Assembly: GCF_037658235.1 (NCBI RefSeq)
Contig: NZ_JBBJLN010000001.1
Location: 1-64,000, forward strand
Direction: 5' to 3'
DNA: 64,000 nt
Origin: Yunchengibacter salinarum
GTDB taxonomy: Bacteria > Pseudomonadota > Alphaproteobacteria > Sphingomonadales > Kordiimonadaceae
This document shows positions 16,977-25,257 of the stretch, piece by piece (within the stretch, counting starts at the first letter, position 1; every line of letters starts with the position of its first letter). Below the pieces are notes generated by a model that was not told the DNA's origin, did no database searches, and saw nothing but the letters and a program-made list of their open reading frames with translations. A program made the translations under genes and the position numbers.

Positions 16977-18749
16977 ATGCGCTTTTTTCCACGCCCCCTG
17001 ATGACAACCCTGATGGCGACCCTGAAGGCCCCCCTGATGATGGCGGCCCTGCTGATCGCCCCCGCCCTGTTCATCACGGCCCTGTCCATCACGGCCCTGT
17101 CCAGCGCCGCCCTGGCACAGGAAGGCGCGCCGCCGACGCCCGAATCCGATGCGGCGGCGGCACCGCTTGACCTGCTGATCCATGGCGGGCCCATCCACAC
17201 CGGGCTTGACGGGTCGTCCCCCCAGAGCGTCGGCGTGCGCGACGGGCGCATTGTCCATGTGGGGCCGCTGGCGGACGGGCGGACCCTTGCTGGCCCCGAC
17301 ACCACCACGCTGGACCTGAAGGGCGCGGCCCTGTTTCCCGGCTTTACGGACGCCCACGCCCATCTCAAGGGTATCGGGGAGCGGGAGCGGACGCTGACGC
17401 TCGCCAATGCGGGCTCGCTCGACAGCCTGCTGGACCGGCTGAAACAATATCACGCCGCCCATGGCGACAAGCCGGTGATCACCGGGCGCGGCTGGCTGGA
17501 AACCCACTGGCCGGAAGGGCGGATGCCAAGCCGCTTCGACTTGGACCGGGCGGTGGCGGACACGCCGGTTCTGCTGACCCGCGCCGACGGCCACGCCATG
17601 GTGGTCAACACCGCCGCGCTTGACGCCGCGGGCATTGACCGCACCACCGGCGACCCCCGTGGCGGCACCATTGTCCGCAACCGGCTGGGTGAGGCCACGG
17701 GCCTGCTGATCGACAGCGCCATGGGCCTGATGGACCCGCTGTTGCCCGAAGAAACACCGGATACCCTGAAACGGGATCTCGGCACAGGCGCCGAGCTTTA
17801 TGCCCGGCGCGGCTGGACCGGTATTCACAACATGTCCGTTTCCATGGCCGGTGTGGCCGCCATGGAAGCGCTGGACGACGCGGGCGCCCTGCCCATACGG
17901 GTCCATAATGCGGTGGACCGCCAGTTCGCCGAAACCCTGTTCGACACCGGCGCGCGGCGCAGCGAAAGTGGCCGCGTAGTGACGCGGGCGGTGAAGCTGT
18001 ACATGGATGGGGCGCTGGGCTCCCGCGGGGCGGCGCTGCTGTCGCCCTATGCTGATGGCGACACCAGCGGCCTGATGCTGTCGGAACCGGGCGCCACAAA
18101 AGCCCTGATGCGCCGGGCGCGGGATGAAGGCATCCAGCTTGCCATTCATGCCATCGGGGACCGGGCGAACCGGGTGGCGCTGGACTGGGTGTCCGACGTG
18201 CTGGGACAGAACCCGGCAATGGGCCATCGCTGGCGGATCGAACATGCCCAGATCATTCATGGGGATGACCTGCCCCGTTTTTCCCGGCTGGGCCTGATCC
18301 CGTCCATGCAGCCCTCCCACGCCATTGGCGATCTGCATTTCGCCCCTGACCGGCTGGGCCGGGACCGGCTGGACCGGGCCTATCGCTGGGCCGATCTGCT
18401 GGCCAGCGGCACCATCATTGCCGGCGGGTCGGACGCACCGGTGGAAAAGGGCAGCCCGCTAATCGAATTCTATGCCGCCATCACGCGCGAGGACACGGAC
18501 GGCTTTCAGGGGGAGGGATGGCACCCGGAACAGGCGGTCACGCGCCAGCAGGCGCTGAAAATGTTCACCCTGTGGCCCGCCCGCGCCGCCTTCGCCGATG
18601 ATCGGCGCGGCACCATCGAGACGGGCAAACAGGCGGACCTGACCGCCTTTTCCAAAGACCTGATGACCGCGCCGCCCGCTGACATTCTGGACGCGGAAGC
18701 GGTGCTGACCGTGGTGGATGGCCGGATCGTCCACTCAATGCTGGAGTAA
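16977..18749 (+). CDS. Exported amidohydrolase, YtcJ-like (Amidohydro_3)
   Basis: The 590-residue metal-dependent hydrolase belongs to the TIM-barrel amidohydrolase superfamily, YtcJ/AepA branch, whose natural substrates are mostly unknown. It has a long signal peptide cleaved near ALAQ (residues 45-48) and a small beta-domain. The metal site FTDAHAHL is at H127/H129, further metal ligands occur in LAIHAIGDRA and IEHAQIIH, and the catalytic Asp is in IAGGSDAPVE. The export signal implies a periplasmic or lipid-facing role. The leader DNA is repetitive (ALSITALS), perhaps from slippage. A small membrane protein gene follows 9 nt later. The true reaction cannot be inferred. Confidence 0.88.
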   Translation: MRFFPRPLMTTLMATLKAPLMMAALLIAPALFITALSITALSSAALAQEGAPPTPESDAAAAPLDLLIHGGPIHTGLDGSSPQSVGVRDGRIVHVGPLADGRTLAGPDTTTLDLKGAALFPGFTDAHAHLKGIGERERTLTLANAGSLDSLLDRLKQYHAAHGDKPVITGRGWLETHWPEGRMPSRFDLDRAVADTPVLLTRADGHAMVVNTAALDAAGIDRTTGDPRGGTIVRNRLGEATGLLIDSAMGLMDPLLPEETPDTLKRDLGTGAELYARRGWTGIHNMSVSMAGVAAMEALDDAGALPIRVHNAVDRQFAETLFDTGARRSESGRVVTRAVKLYMDGALGSRGAALLSPYADGDTSGLMLSEPGATKALMRRARDEGIQLAIHAIGDRANRVALDWVSDVLGQNPAMGHRWRIEHAQIIHGDDLPRFSRLGLIPSMQPSHAIGDLHFAPDRLGRDRLDRAYRWADLLASGTIIAGGSDAPVEKGSPLIEFYAAITREDTDGFQGEGWHPEQAVTRQQALKMFTLWPARAAFADDRRGTIETGKQADLTAFSKDLMTAPPADILDAEAVLTVVDGRIVHSMLE

Positions 18750-18758
18750 TCCCGCCCC

Positions 18759-18971
18759 ATGACCCTTATCCCCACCCTGATCGGGCTTGGCGTGGCGCTG
18801 CTGGTCTGGATGCTCGCCTGGTGGCGGGACAAACACTATGAACCGGGCCGCGTGGGGCTCATCTCCCCCATCGCGGTGCAGATGGTGGCGCTGGTGGCCA
18901 TACTGGTCTTTGCCGCCCATCTGGTCTCGCTGCTCACCGGCTGGACGTGGCGTCCCCCTTATCGCGGCTAG
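18759..18971 (+). CDS. Small membrane protein, 70 residues
   Basis: I do not recognise a named family. The protein has two predicted membrane helices (TLIGLGVALLVWMLAWW and AVQMVALVAILVFAAHLVSL) separated by a short polar loop with GRVGLISP. It starts 9 nt after the amidohydrolase stop, so it is probably co-transcribed. Its 3' end overlaps that of the convergent gene 18934-19836 by 38 nt. Hydrophobic composition and operon position support it as a real gene. Confidence 0.72.
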   Translation: MTLIPTLIGLGVALLVWMLAWWRDKHYEPGRVGLISPIAVQMVALVAILVFAAHLVSLLTGWTWRPPYRG

Positions 18972-19836
18972 ACTCCGTGGTCCGGGCCGCCCCGGCCCTG
19001 TCGTCGCTCTCGTCCTCCCGCACATGGGGCGGATGGCGCAGTTCAAACAGCTTCCAGCCGAACATCCGATACAGCAGCGCATTGGGCAGATGGCCGAAGA
19101 AGCGCCGTTTGCCGTGCTTTCCGCGCACGATATAAAAGCCTTCCGGGTGCCTGTACACATGGGCGATCACCCGGCGGCTTTCCCGCAAAAGCTGATCCTT
19201 GAAGGCGCTGGCCACGCTATAATGCAGGTGCATACCGGCCAGTTTGTCCGTACTGCGCTGGCGCCAGGCCCGCACCCACAGCAACAGGCCGCTGATCAGG
19301 ATGAAGAACAGCACCGCCATGGCCATGGCCAGATAGGCGGGGGAATAGCGGTCCCCCATGCGGATGCGGGCCATGGACTGTTCCACCGCTTCATCGACGC
19401 CGAGCGCACTGTCCCCGGCAAGGACGCCATCGGCGGCGAAGCTGTAGATCAGGCCGTCCCGCCGATCCAGCCCGTTAATGATGCCATTGCCGCCATAGAC
19501 CGACACATAGCCGTTGGACGCCACCGTCACCCCGTAAAGCGGCGAACCGGAACACTTGATCTTGAAGTCCATCCGATTGCGGGCTTCTTCATAGGTCTGG
19601 AAGTCGGTCAGCCGGCTGCACCGGAACCGGAACAGGCGCACCAGTATGGTCAGGTCACGGGCAATGCTGGCGGGCGGGTCCTGCCGCTTGACAGCCTGGA
19701 AAATATCCAGCGCCAGCGTGCGCGGGTCCGCTTTGTCGCCGGTCTGCTGCGCCTGGGCGGACACTCCCGACGCCCACAGCATCAACACCCCGGCAATTAT
19801 GCCCGCCATGCGCCCCTTATGCCCGAACCATATCAT
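18934..19836 (-). CDS. Exported single-pass membrane protein of unknown function
   Basis: No family is recognised. The protein (about 300 residues) has a signal peptide (MAGIIAGVLMLWASGVSAQA), then an extracytoplasmic domain of roughly 150 residues with two Cys that could pair (FRCSRL and IKCSGS). A membrane helix follows (LAMAMAVLFFILISGLLLWV), then a basic cytoplasmic domain of about 100 residues containing HVYRHPEGFYIVRGKHGKRR. ATG 19836 adds a basic n-region before the signal; ATG 19809 is an equally possible start. The layout resembles a receptor or assembly factor. The 3' end overlaps the convergent small gene by 38 nt. Confidence 0.72.
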   Translation of the reverse strand: MIWFGHKGRMAGIIAGVLMLWASGVSAQAQQTGDKADPRTLALDIFQAVKRQDPPASIARDLTILVRLFRFRCSRLTDFQTYEEARNRMDFKIKCSGSPLYGVTVASNGYVSVYGGNGIINGLDRRDGLIYSFAADGVLAGDSALGVDEAVEQSMARIRMGDRYSPAYLAMAMAVLFFILISGLLLWVRAWRQRSTDKLAGMHLHYSVASAFKDQLLRESRRVIAHVYRHPEGFYIVRGKHGKRRFFGHLPNALLYRMFGWKLFELRHPPHVREDESDDRAGAARTTESSRDKGDATSSR

Positions 19837-19933
19837 CATGGCGGCAGTACACGGCACAGATGGCCGGAATGCAAGCCCAAGCGAAAGCGGGAGGCGCGGC
19901 GCCGGCAAATGTGCATATACCGCACAAAAGAAT

Positions 19934-19963
19934 GGAGCCGCAAGCGGGGGAACTTGCGGCTCC
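19934..19963 (-). terminator. Strong hairpin, likely terminator
   Basis: GGAGCCGCAAG and CTTGCGGCTCC form an 11-bp stem with an 8-nt loop. On the minus strand it is followed by ATTCTTTTG, so it could end transcripts from the lepA / prolyl-hydroxylase operon. It lies about 170 nt beyond that operon's last stop. Confidence 0.55.
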
Positions 19964-19994
19964 GGAGCGACACAGTCAGATCAAGGGAGCTAAT

Positions 19995-20021
19995 ATGCTG
20001 TATCTGCAAGGGTCACCATAA
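19995..20021 (+). other. Possible 8-codon leader ORF
   Basis: ATG 19995 opens an 8-codon frame (MLYLQGSP, then TAA) 6-7 nt after a strong AAGGGAG ribosome site and just downstream of the hairpin at 19934. No gene follows on this strand for several kilobases, so a leader role is doubtful. It may be a gene remnant or part of a small RNA. The AT-rich bases up to 20130 hold nothing else that I can name. Confidence 0.2.
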
Positions 20022-20130
20022 CGCCGATTTCGTTAAAGTGCAGTAAACAAAATTCAAAAAACCGGAATTTTTTATCCGTTTCTGTCTCTCATACCAAACC
20101 GTATAGTTTGATTATTGCGCAACCCATCCG

Positions 20131-21456
20131 TCAGAACACATAAGGCATGGACCGCATCCAGCGCGAGGCGATCCATTTAAGACCCTGTTTTACCGCCACA
20201 CTTTCATGCAGGGCGCGATCATCGCGCTGACCGTCGGCGGTGACATTGTCGAACAGCAATGCATCGCCCGGCGCCCCGCGATGCGACAGCTCCAGTCGGG
20301 GGAAACGGGTCTCTCCGCCCTCATAGCCGTCATTGAGGCTGAGCAGCACCGTGTGGGGACGCTGGCCGCTGCGGGACAGTTCCCGATTGGCGCCCTCTTC
20401 GCCGGGGGTCAGGCAATCATAATGGGGGCCATAGGTCATGCCCTGCTGATAGGCCAGCACGCTGAGCATCTCGCCCTGTTCATCCGGCAGCCCGGCCACC
20501 GCCGCCATGCGGGCCGCCACGGCCACACCCAGCAGGTCCTGCCCGTCGGGCCATAGCGTGGCGGTAAAGCAGTGGCGATAGGGATCGGGCCGCGCCTGAC
20601 CGGTGGACGGGTCCACGATTCGCGCGGGCTGCATGGCCGGTGCGGCCAGCCCCACCAGCAGGTCGCATACCACCGGCGGCACCAGCCCGGCCAGAACCGC
20701 CACGCGGGGCGCATCATTCAGGGGTTTTGCCGTTGGCAGCGGCAGGCTTCCCGGATCGGCGGACAGCATGTCCCACAGCGACTCGCCTGCCTCTCCCGCC
20801 TCGGATATGTCGGGCACCGGGTCCGGCGCGCCGGAAAAGGGCACCGGCTGGGCCATGCCAGCGCGGGCCAGATCGGCGGCCAGCGGATGACCCGCCTGAT
20901 GGGCGGCGCTCAGCCAGTGCGCCTGCAAACCGGGGTCCACCAGATCCACCCCCTGCTGCGACCTGCGCACAACGGCCAGCGCGGCGGGAATGTCGCCGCG
21001 CATGGCGGCGGCCAGAAAAAGCTGGTCGGCCAGGTCGGGCGCCGCCCCGTACAGATGGGCCAGCCCCGCCATGATCCGCATGGCCGCCGGGTCGCCCGCC
21101 TCGACCCCCGCCGCCATCAGCGCCACGGCGCCCGGCCAGTCCCGTTCCCGGCCATGGCCCATGGCGGTGAGCACCGCCAGCACATGGCGCGACGCGGCAT
21201 GGCCCGCCGCCTCATTGCGGGCCAGGATGGTGGCGGCGTGGCCCGGATTGCGCTTCACCAGATGGCCTTGCAGGGTGAAACTGGCCAAAGTGAAGCGGGC
21301 ATCCCGATGGCCGCTTGCCGCCGCCTTGCGCAACAGCGCCACCGCCCGGTCCTTGTGACCTTCGCCGGACAGCATGGCGGCCATCCGGTACTGGGCATCG
21401 GGATCACCGGCCTGGGCCTTGCGCGCCAGCGCGGCCATGTCCACCTGCTCGGCCAT
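20131..21456 (-). CDS. SEL1-repeat protein with prolyl-4-hydroxylase domain
   Basis: The N-terminal half of this 441-residue protein consists of SEL1/TPR-like helical repeats (GDPDAQYRMAAML, GHRDARFTLASF) that usually bind partner proteins. The C-terminal 200 residues are a 2-oxoglutarate/Fe(II) dioxygenase of the prolyl-4-hydroxylase type, with iron ligands H345 and D347 (GPHYD) and H417, and the 2-oxoglutarate Lys427. All catalytic residues are intact. Its start overlaps the lepA stop by 1 nt (TGATG), so translation is coupled. Bacterial prolyl hydroxylases are known to modify elongation factor Tu, so a translation-factor substrate is an attractive inference here. Confidence 0.88.
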   Translation of the reverse strand: MAEQVDMAALARKAQAGDPDAQYRMAAMLSGEGHKDRAVALLRKAAASGHRDARFTLASFTLQGHLVKRNPGHAATILARNEAAGHAASRHVLAVLTAMGHGRERDWPGAVALMAAGVEAGDPAAMRIMAGLAHLYGAAPDLADQLFLAAAMRGDIPAALAVVRRSQQGVDLVDPGLQAHWLSAAHQAGHPLAADLARAGMAQPVPFSGAPDPVPDISEAGEAGESLWDMLSADPGSLPLPTAKPLNDAPRVAVLAGLVPPVVCDLLVGLAAPAMQPARIVDPSTGQARPDPYRHCFTATLWPDGQDLLGVAVAARMAAVAGLPDEQGEMLSVLAYQQGMTYGPHYDCLTPGEEGANRELSRSGQRPHTVLLSLNDGYEGGETRFPRLELSHRGAPGDALLFDNVTADGQRDDRALHESVAVKQGLKWIASRWMRSMPYVF

Positions 21457-23258
21457 CAGTCGTCCTTCATCTTGAGGGCGGAAATAAAGGCATCATGCGG
21501 AATTTCCACCTTGCCATAGGTGCGCATCTTCTTCTTGCCGGCCTTCTGCTTTTCCAGCAGCTTCTTCTTCCGCGTGATGTCACCGCCATAGCATTTGGCG
21601 GTCACATCCTTGCGCATGGCGGGAATGGTCTCCCGCGCGACCACCTTGCCGCCAATGGCCGCCTGAATCGGAATCTTGAACAGCGCGCGGGGAATCAGGT
21701 CTTTCAGCCGTTCGCACAGCGCCCGGCCCCGGCTTTCCGCCTGGCTGCGGTGCACCAGAAGCGCCAGCGCGTCCACCGGTTCGGAATTGACCAGTATGGA
21801 CAGCTTCACCAGATCGGACTGGGCATAGTCCGCGATTTCATAGTCGAAGCTGGCATAACCGCGCGTGACCGATTTCAGCCGGTCATAGAAATCATAGACC
21901 ACCTCGTTCAGCGGCAGGCGGTATTTCACCATGGCCCGCGAACCGGCATAGGTCAGGTCCTGCTGCTCGCCGCGCTTGTCCTGGCACAGTTTCAGCACGG
22001 CGCCCAGATAATCGTCCGGCACCAGTATGGTGCCCTCGATCCAGGGCTCCTCCACATGCTCGATGGTCATCACATCGGGCATGTCGGCGGGGTTGTGCAA
22101 CTCCTGCACGCTGCCGTCGCGCATATAAAGATGATAGACCACGCTGGGGCTGGTGGTGATCAGGTCCAGATCGAATTCACGGGCCAGCCGCTCCTGCACG
22201 ATTTCAAGGTGCAACATGCCCAGAAAGCCACAGCGGAACCCGAAGCCCAGCGCGGTGGAGTTTTCCGGGTCATATTCAAAGCTGGCATCATTGAGCCGCA
22301 GCTTGCCAAGGGCATCGCGCAGCCGTTCATATTCCGCGGTATCGGCGGGGAACAGGCCGCAGAACACCACCGGCTGATTGGGCTTGAAGCCCGGCAGCCG
22401 CTCCGCACAGGGTTTTTTCGCATCCGTAATGGTATCGCCCACATTGGTTTCCGCCACTTCCTTGATGGAAGCGGTGATGAAACCCACCTCGCCCGCGGTA
22501 AGCCGGTCGGTCATCACGCCCTTGGGGGTGAGCACGCCCACCCGGTCCACCTGATGTTCGGCGCCGGTGGACATCAGCTTGACGGTCTGGCCTTTCTTCA
22601 GAACGCCATCCTTCACACGCACCAGCACCACCACGCCCAGATAGGGGTCATACCAGCTATCCACCAGCATGGCTTTCAGGGGGCCGTCGGCGCTGCCGTC
22701 CGGCGGCGGCAGGCGGTGGACGATGGCTTCCAGTATCTCCTCGATCCCGATGCCGTTCTTGGCCGACGCCTCGATGGCGTCCGAGCTGTCCAGCCCGATC
22801 ACATCCTCGATCTGCTCCCGCACGCGATCCGGCTCGGCGGCGGGCAGGTCGATCTTGTTCAGAACCGGGATGATCTCATGGTCGTGCTCCACCGCCTGAT
22901 ACACATTGGCCAGCGTCTGCGCTTCCACGCCCTGACTGGCATCGACGATCAGCAGCGACCCTTCCACCGCGGCCAGGCAGCGGCTCACCTCATAGGCAAA
23001 ATCCACATGGCCCGGCGTATCCATCAGGTTGAGCACATATTGCTCGCCGTTTTTGGCGGTATATTCCAGCCGCACGGTCTGCGCCTTGATGGTGATGCCG
23101 CGTTCCCGCTCCAGGTCCATGGAATCGAGCACCTGTTCCTTCATTTCCCGGTCCTGCAAGGCGCCGGTATTCTGGATCAGGCAATCGGCGAGCGTGGACT
23201 TGCCGTGATCGATATGGGCGATGATGGCGAAGTTGCGGATATGAGACTGGTCGGTCAT
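21456..23258 (-). CDS. lepA: Elongation factor 4 (LepA)
   Basis: LepA is a ribosome-associated GTPase that can back-translocate stalled ribosomes and assists 30S assembly. The protein has the G1 motif AHIDHGKST at residues 14-22, the DTPGHVDF G3, the NKIDLP G4 and the LepA-specific C-terminal domain with KKKLLEKQKAGKKKMR. ATG 23258 (MTDQSHIRNF) gives 600 residues, the family norm, with AGGGG 9 nt upstream; ATG 23267 is too close to that site. It lies about 75 nt after the stop of the dehydrogenase gene upstream. Confidence 0.98.
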   Translation of the reverse strand: MTDQSHIRNFAIIAHIDHGKSTLADCLIQNTGALQDREMKEQVLDSMDLERERGITIKAQTVRLEYTAKNGEQYVLNLMDTPGHVDFAYEVSRCLAAVEGSLLIVDASQGVEAQTLANVYQAVEHDHEIIPVLNKIDLPAAEPDRVREQIEDVIGLDSSDAIEASAKNGIGIEEILEAIVHRLPPPDGSADGPLKAMLVDSWYDPYLGVVVLVRVKDGVLKKGQTVKLMSTGAEHQVDRVGVLTPKGVMTDRLTAGEVGFITASIKEVAETNVGDTITDAKKPCAERLPGFKPNQPVVFCGLFPADTAEYERLRDALGKLRLNDASFEYDPENSTALGFGFRCGFLGMLHLEIVQERLAREFDLDLITTSPSVVYHLYMRDGSVQELHNPADMPDVMTIEHVEEPWIEGTILVPDDYLGAVLKLCQDKRGEQQDLTYAGSRAMVKYRLPLNEVVYDFYDRLKSVTRGYASFDYEIADYAQSDLVKLSILVNSEPVDALALLVHRSQAESRGRALCERLKDLIPRALFKIPIQAAIGGKVVARETIPAMRKDVTAKCYGGDITRKKKLLEKQKAGKKKMRTYGKVEIPHDAFISALKMKDD

Positions 23259-23334
23259 GCGGGACATCCCCTGAGGCCGTCGCACCCCGACCCGGTCGGG
23301 GGCGCCAGCGCGCGGTTGCAAGTTCTGGTCATGG

Positions 23335-24330
23335 TCAGCGGATCGGCAGCACCCGATCGGGCGGGCGATGATTGTCCACGAATGTCTGAATGTTGATCAG
23401 CACCTTTTCGCCCATGGCGAGCCGGGCTTCCACCGTGGCCGAGCCCATATGGGGCAGCAGCACCACATTGTCCAGCGCCAGCAGCTTTTCATTGATGCTC
23501 GGCTCTTCCTCGAACACATCAAGCCCGGCCCCGGCAATGCGCTTCATTTCCAGCATCTCCGCCAGGGCCGTTTCATCGATGATCTCGCCGCGCGCGGTAT
23601 TGATCAGCACCGCGTGGGGCTGAAGCCGTTGCAGGCGGCGCCTGTTCAGCAGATGATGGGTTTCGCTTGTAAGCGGGCAATTGACCGAAACGAAATCCAT
23701 GCGGGACAGCATTTCATCCAGATCGTCCCAATAGGTGGCTTCCAGTTCCGCCTCCGTCTCGGCGGGCAGGCGGGTGCGCTTGTGATAATGCACCGCCAGA
23801 TCAAAGGCGCGGGCGCGCCGGGCGATGGCCCGCCCGATCCGGCCCATGCCGATAATGCCAAGCCGCTTGCCCGCAATGCGGTGGCCCATCAGGAAGGTGG
23901 GGGTCCAGCCCGTCCACTGTCCGGCGCGCAGGATCTTTTCCCCCTCGAACAGGCGGCGGGGCACGGACAACAGCAGCGCCATGGCCAGGTCCGCCGTGTC
24001 ATCGGTGAGCACGCCGGGCGTGTTGGTCACCATCAGCCCTTTTTCCCCGGCGCCGGCCATGTCGATATGATCCACCCCGGCGCCGAAATTGGCGATCAGT
24101 CTGAGCCGCTCCGGCGCGGCGGCGATCACGTCCGCGTCCAGCGTATCCGTGACCGTGGGCACCAGTACGTCCGCGTCCTGCATGGCGGCTTTCAGCGACT
24201 CGCGGTCATAGGGCACGTCCTTGAGATTGAGCGAGACATCGAAAAGCTCCGCCATGCGGGTTTCCACACTGTCGGGCAGCTTTCGCGTGACCACCACTCG
24301 GGGGCGCACGCGGGGTTCACTCTCGCTCAT
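23335..24330 (-). CDS. D-2-hydroxyacid dehydrogenase (glyoxylate/hydroxypyruvate reductase type)
   Basis: The 331-residue cytosolic enzyme reduces glyoxylate or hydroxypyruvate with NAD(P)H or works in reverse on D-glycerate. The Rossmann loop GMGRIG is followed by the catalytic Arg (NTARGEIIDE), Glu (GLDVFEEEP) and His (LLPHMGSAT). The sequence is closest in style to alphaproteobacterial GyaR-like proteins. It is followed by lepA after about 75 nt. Substrate preference between glyoxylate, hydroxypyruvate and related acids cannot be resolved from these motifs. Confidence 0.93.
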   Translation of the reverse strand: MSESEPRVRPRVVVTRKLPDSVETRMAELFDVSLNLKDVPYDRESLKAAMQDADVLVPTVTDTLDADVIAAAPERLRLIANFGAGVDHIDMAGAGEKGLMVTNTPGVLTDDTADLAMALLLSVPRRLFEGEKILRAGQWTGWTPTFLMGHRIAGKRLGIIGMGRIGRAIARRARAFDLAVHYHKRTRLPAETEAELEATYWDDLDEMLSRMDFVSVNCPLTSETHHLLNRRRLQRLQPHAVLINTARGEIIDETALAEMLEMKRIAGAGLDVFEEEPSINEKLLALDNVVLLPHMGSATVEARLAMGEKVLINIQTFVDNHRPPDRVLPIR

Positions 24331-24363
24331 GGCAGGGCGTTTCCTTGTCTGTCTGGGTCCGGG

Positions 24364-24411
24364 TCTCGGTCTGTCTGGGTCTCGGCCTGTCCGGGCCTCG
24401 GCCTGTCCGGC
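24364..24411. repeat. 16-bp minisatellite, three copies
   Basis: Three adjacent 16-nt units, related to TCTCGGCCTGTCCGGG, lie in the divergent gap between the dehydrogenase and SH3 genes. A weaker fourth copy precedes them. Copies differ by a few C/T changes. They may affect promoter spacing for the SH3 gene. I see no other structure in 24331-24536. Confidence 0.85.
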
Positions 24412-24536
24412 AAGGCCCGATCGGCTATGTGCGCGCCCTCGTCTCTTGGCGCCGGGCTTCTGGCGTTGTATCTAGCAGAAGCGCCCAAGGCTTTCAAACC
24501 CGACACGGGCGCCCGCAGCCATCAGGGAGAGCCACC

Positions 24537-25103
24537 ATGACCCTTTCCGCCCCCTTGTCGAACCGGGCCACGCCCGCCATCACGGTTTCGATCGGGCACC
24601 GTCTGGCCGCCTTGGCCGGTCTGCTGTGTCTGCTGTGCGCCTTGCTGGCCGGTTCATTCAGTGCCGCCGCGCAGGACCGGGTGGGGCCGAGCGGCAACCC
24701 GATTCCGCGCTTCGTCTCGCTGGATACCGACCGCGCCTATATGCGCAGCGGCCCCGGCACCCAGTATCCGGTGGATTGGGTCTATCAGCGCCGCGACCTG
24801 CCCCTGAAGGTGGTGGACGAGCACGGCCCCTGGCGACAGGTGGAAGACCATGACGGCACAAAGGGCTGGATTCACGTGCAATTGCTGAGCGGGCGGCGCA
24901 CCGCCATGATCACCGGCCATACCCGGCGCCTGCATCATGCCCCCGATCCCACGGCCCCGGTGGCCATCATTGCGGAAGCCGGGGCGATCGGTACCCTGTC
25001 CGGTTGCGAGATGGACTGGTGCGCGCTCACCCTTCAGGGGCGCGAGGGATGGCTCAGGCGGGCCCATATCTGGGGTGTTCTGCCGGGCGAGCGGCCCGAA
25101 TAA
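24537..25103 (+). CDS. Exported SH3-domain protein
   Basis: The 188-residue protein has a signal peptide (LAGLLCLLCALLAGSFSAAA, cleaved near AAAQD) and a bacterial SH3 domain (AYMRSGPGTQYPVDWVYQRR, GPWRQVEDHDGTKGWIH). A second SH3-like copy follows (RLHHAPDPTAPVAIIAEAG, GCEMDWCALTLQGREGWL) with a Cys pair. Such proteins bind peptidoglycan or envelope partners in the periplasm. ATG 24537 has GGGAG 7 nt upstream. It is divergent from the dehydrogenase gene, and the RTX gene lies 150 nt downstream on the same strand, so co-regulation with it is possible but unproven. Confidence 0.88.
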   Translation: MTLSAPLSNRATPAITVSIGHRLAALAGLLCLLCALLAGSFSAAAQDRVGPSGNPIPRFVSLDTDRAYMRSGPGTQYPVDWVYQRRDLPLKVVDEHGPWRQVEDHDGTKGWIHVQLLSGRRTAMITGHTRRLHHAPDPTAPVAIIAEAGAIGTLSGCEMDWCALTLQGREGWLRRAHIWGVLPGERPE

Positions 25104-25257
25104 ACCGCCCTCGCGGCCACCCGGTCACAGAATGAACAATTTGATCTGTATTATTAACGATTGTTGACTGATCTGAAGCGCGAATTTCATGCTTCGGGGT
25201 GGCAACGAAAACCCTGTGGCAGCAGGGATCAGAATTCGCAAGCAGGAGGCAAAAGCC

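Noticed and set aside
21315..23396. Long frame opposite lepA
   Set aside because: Antisense shadow; lepA itself is unmistakable.
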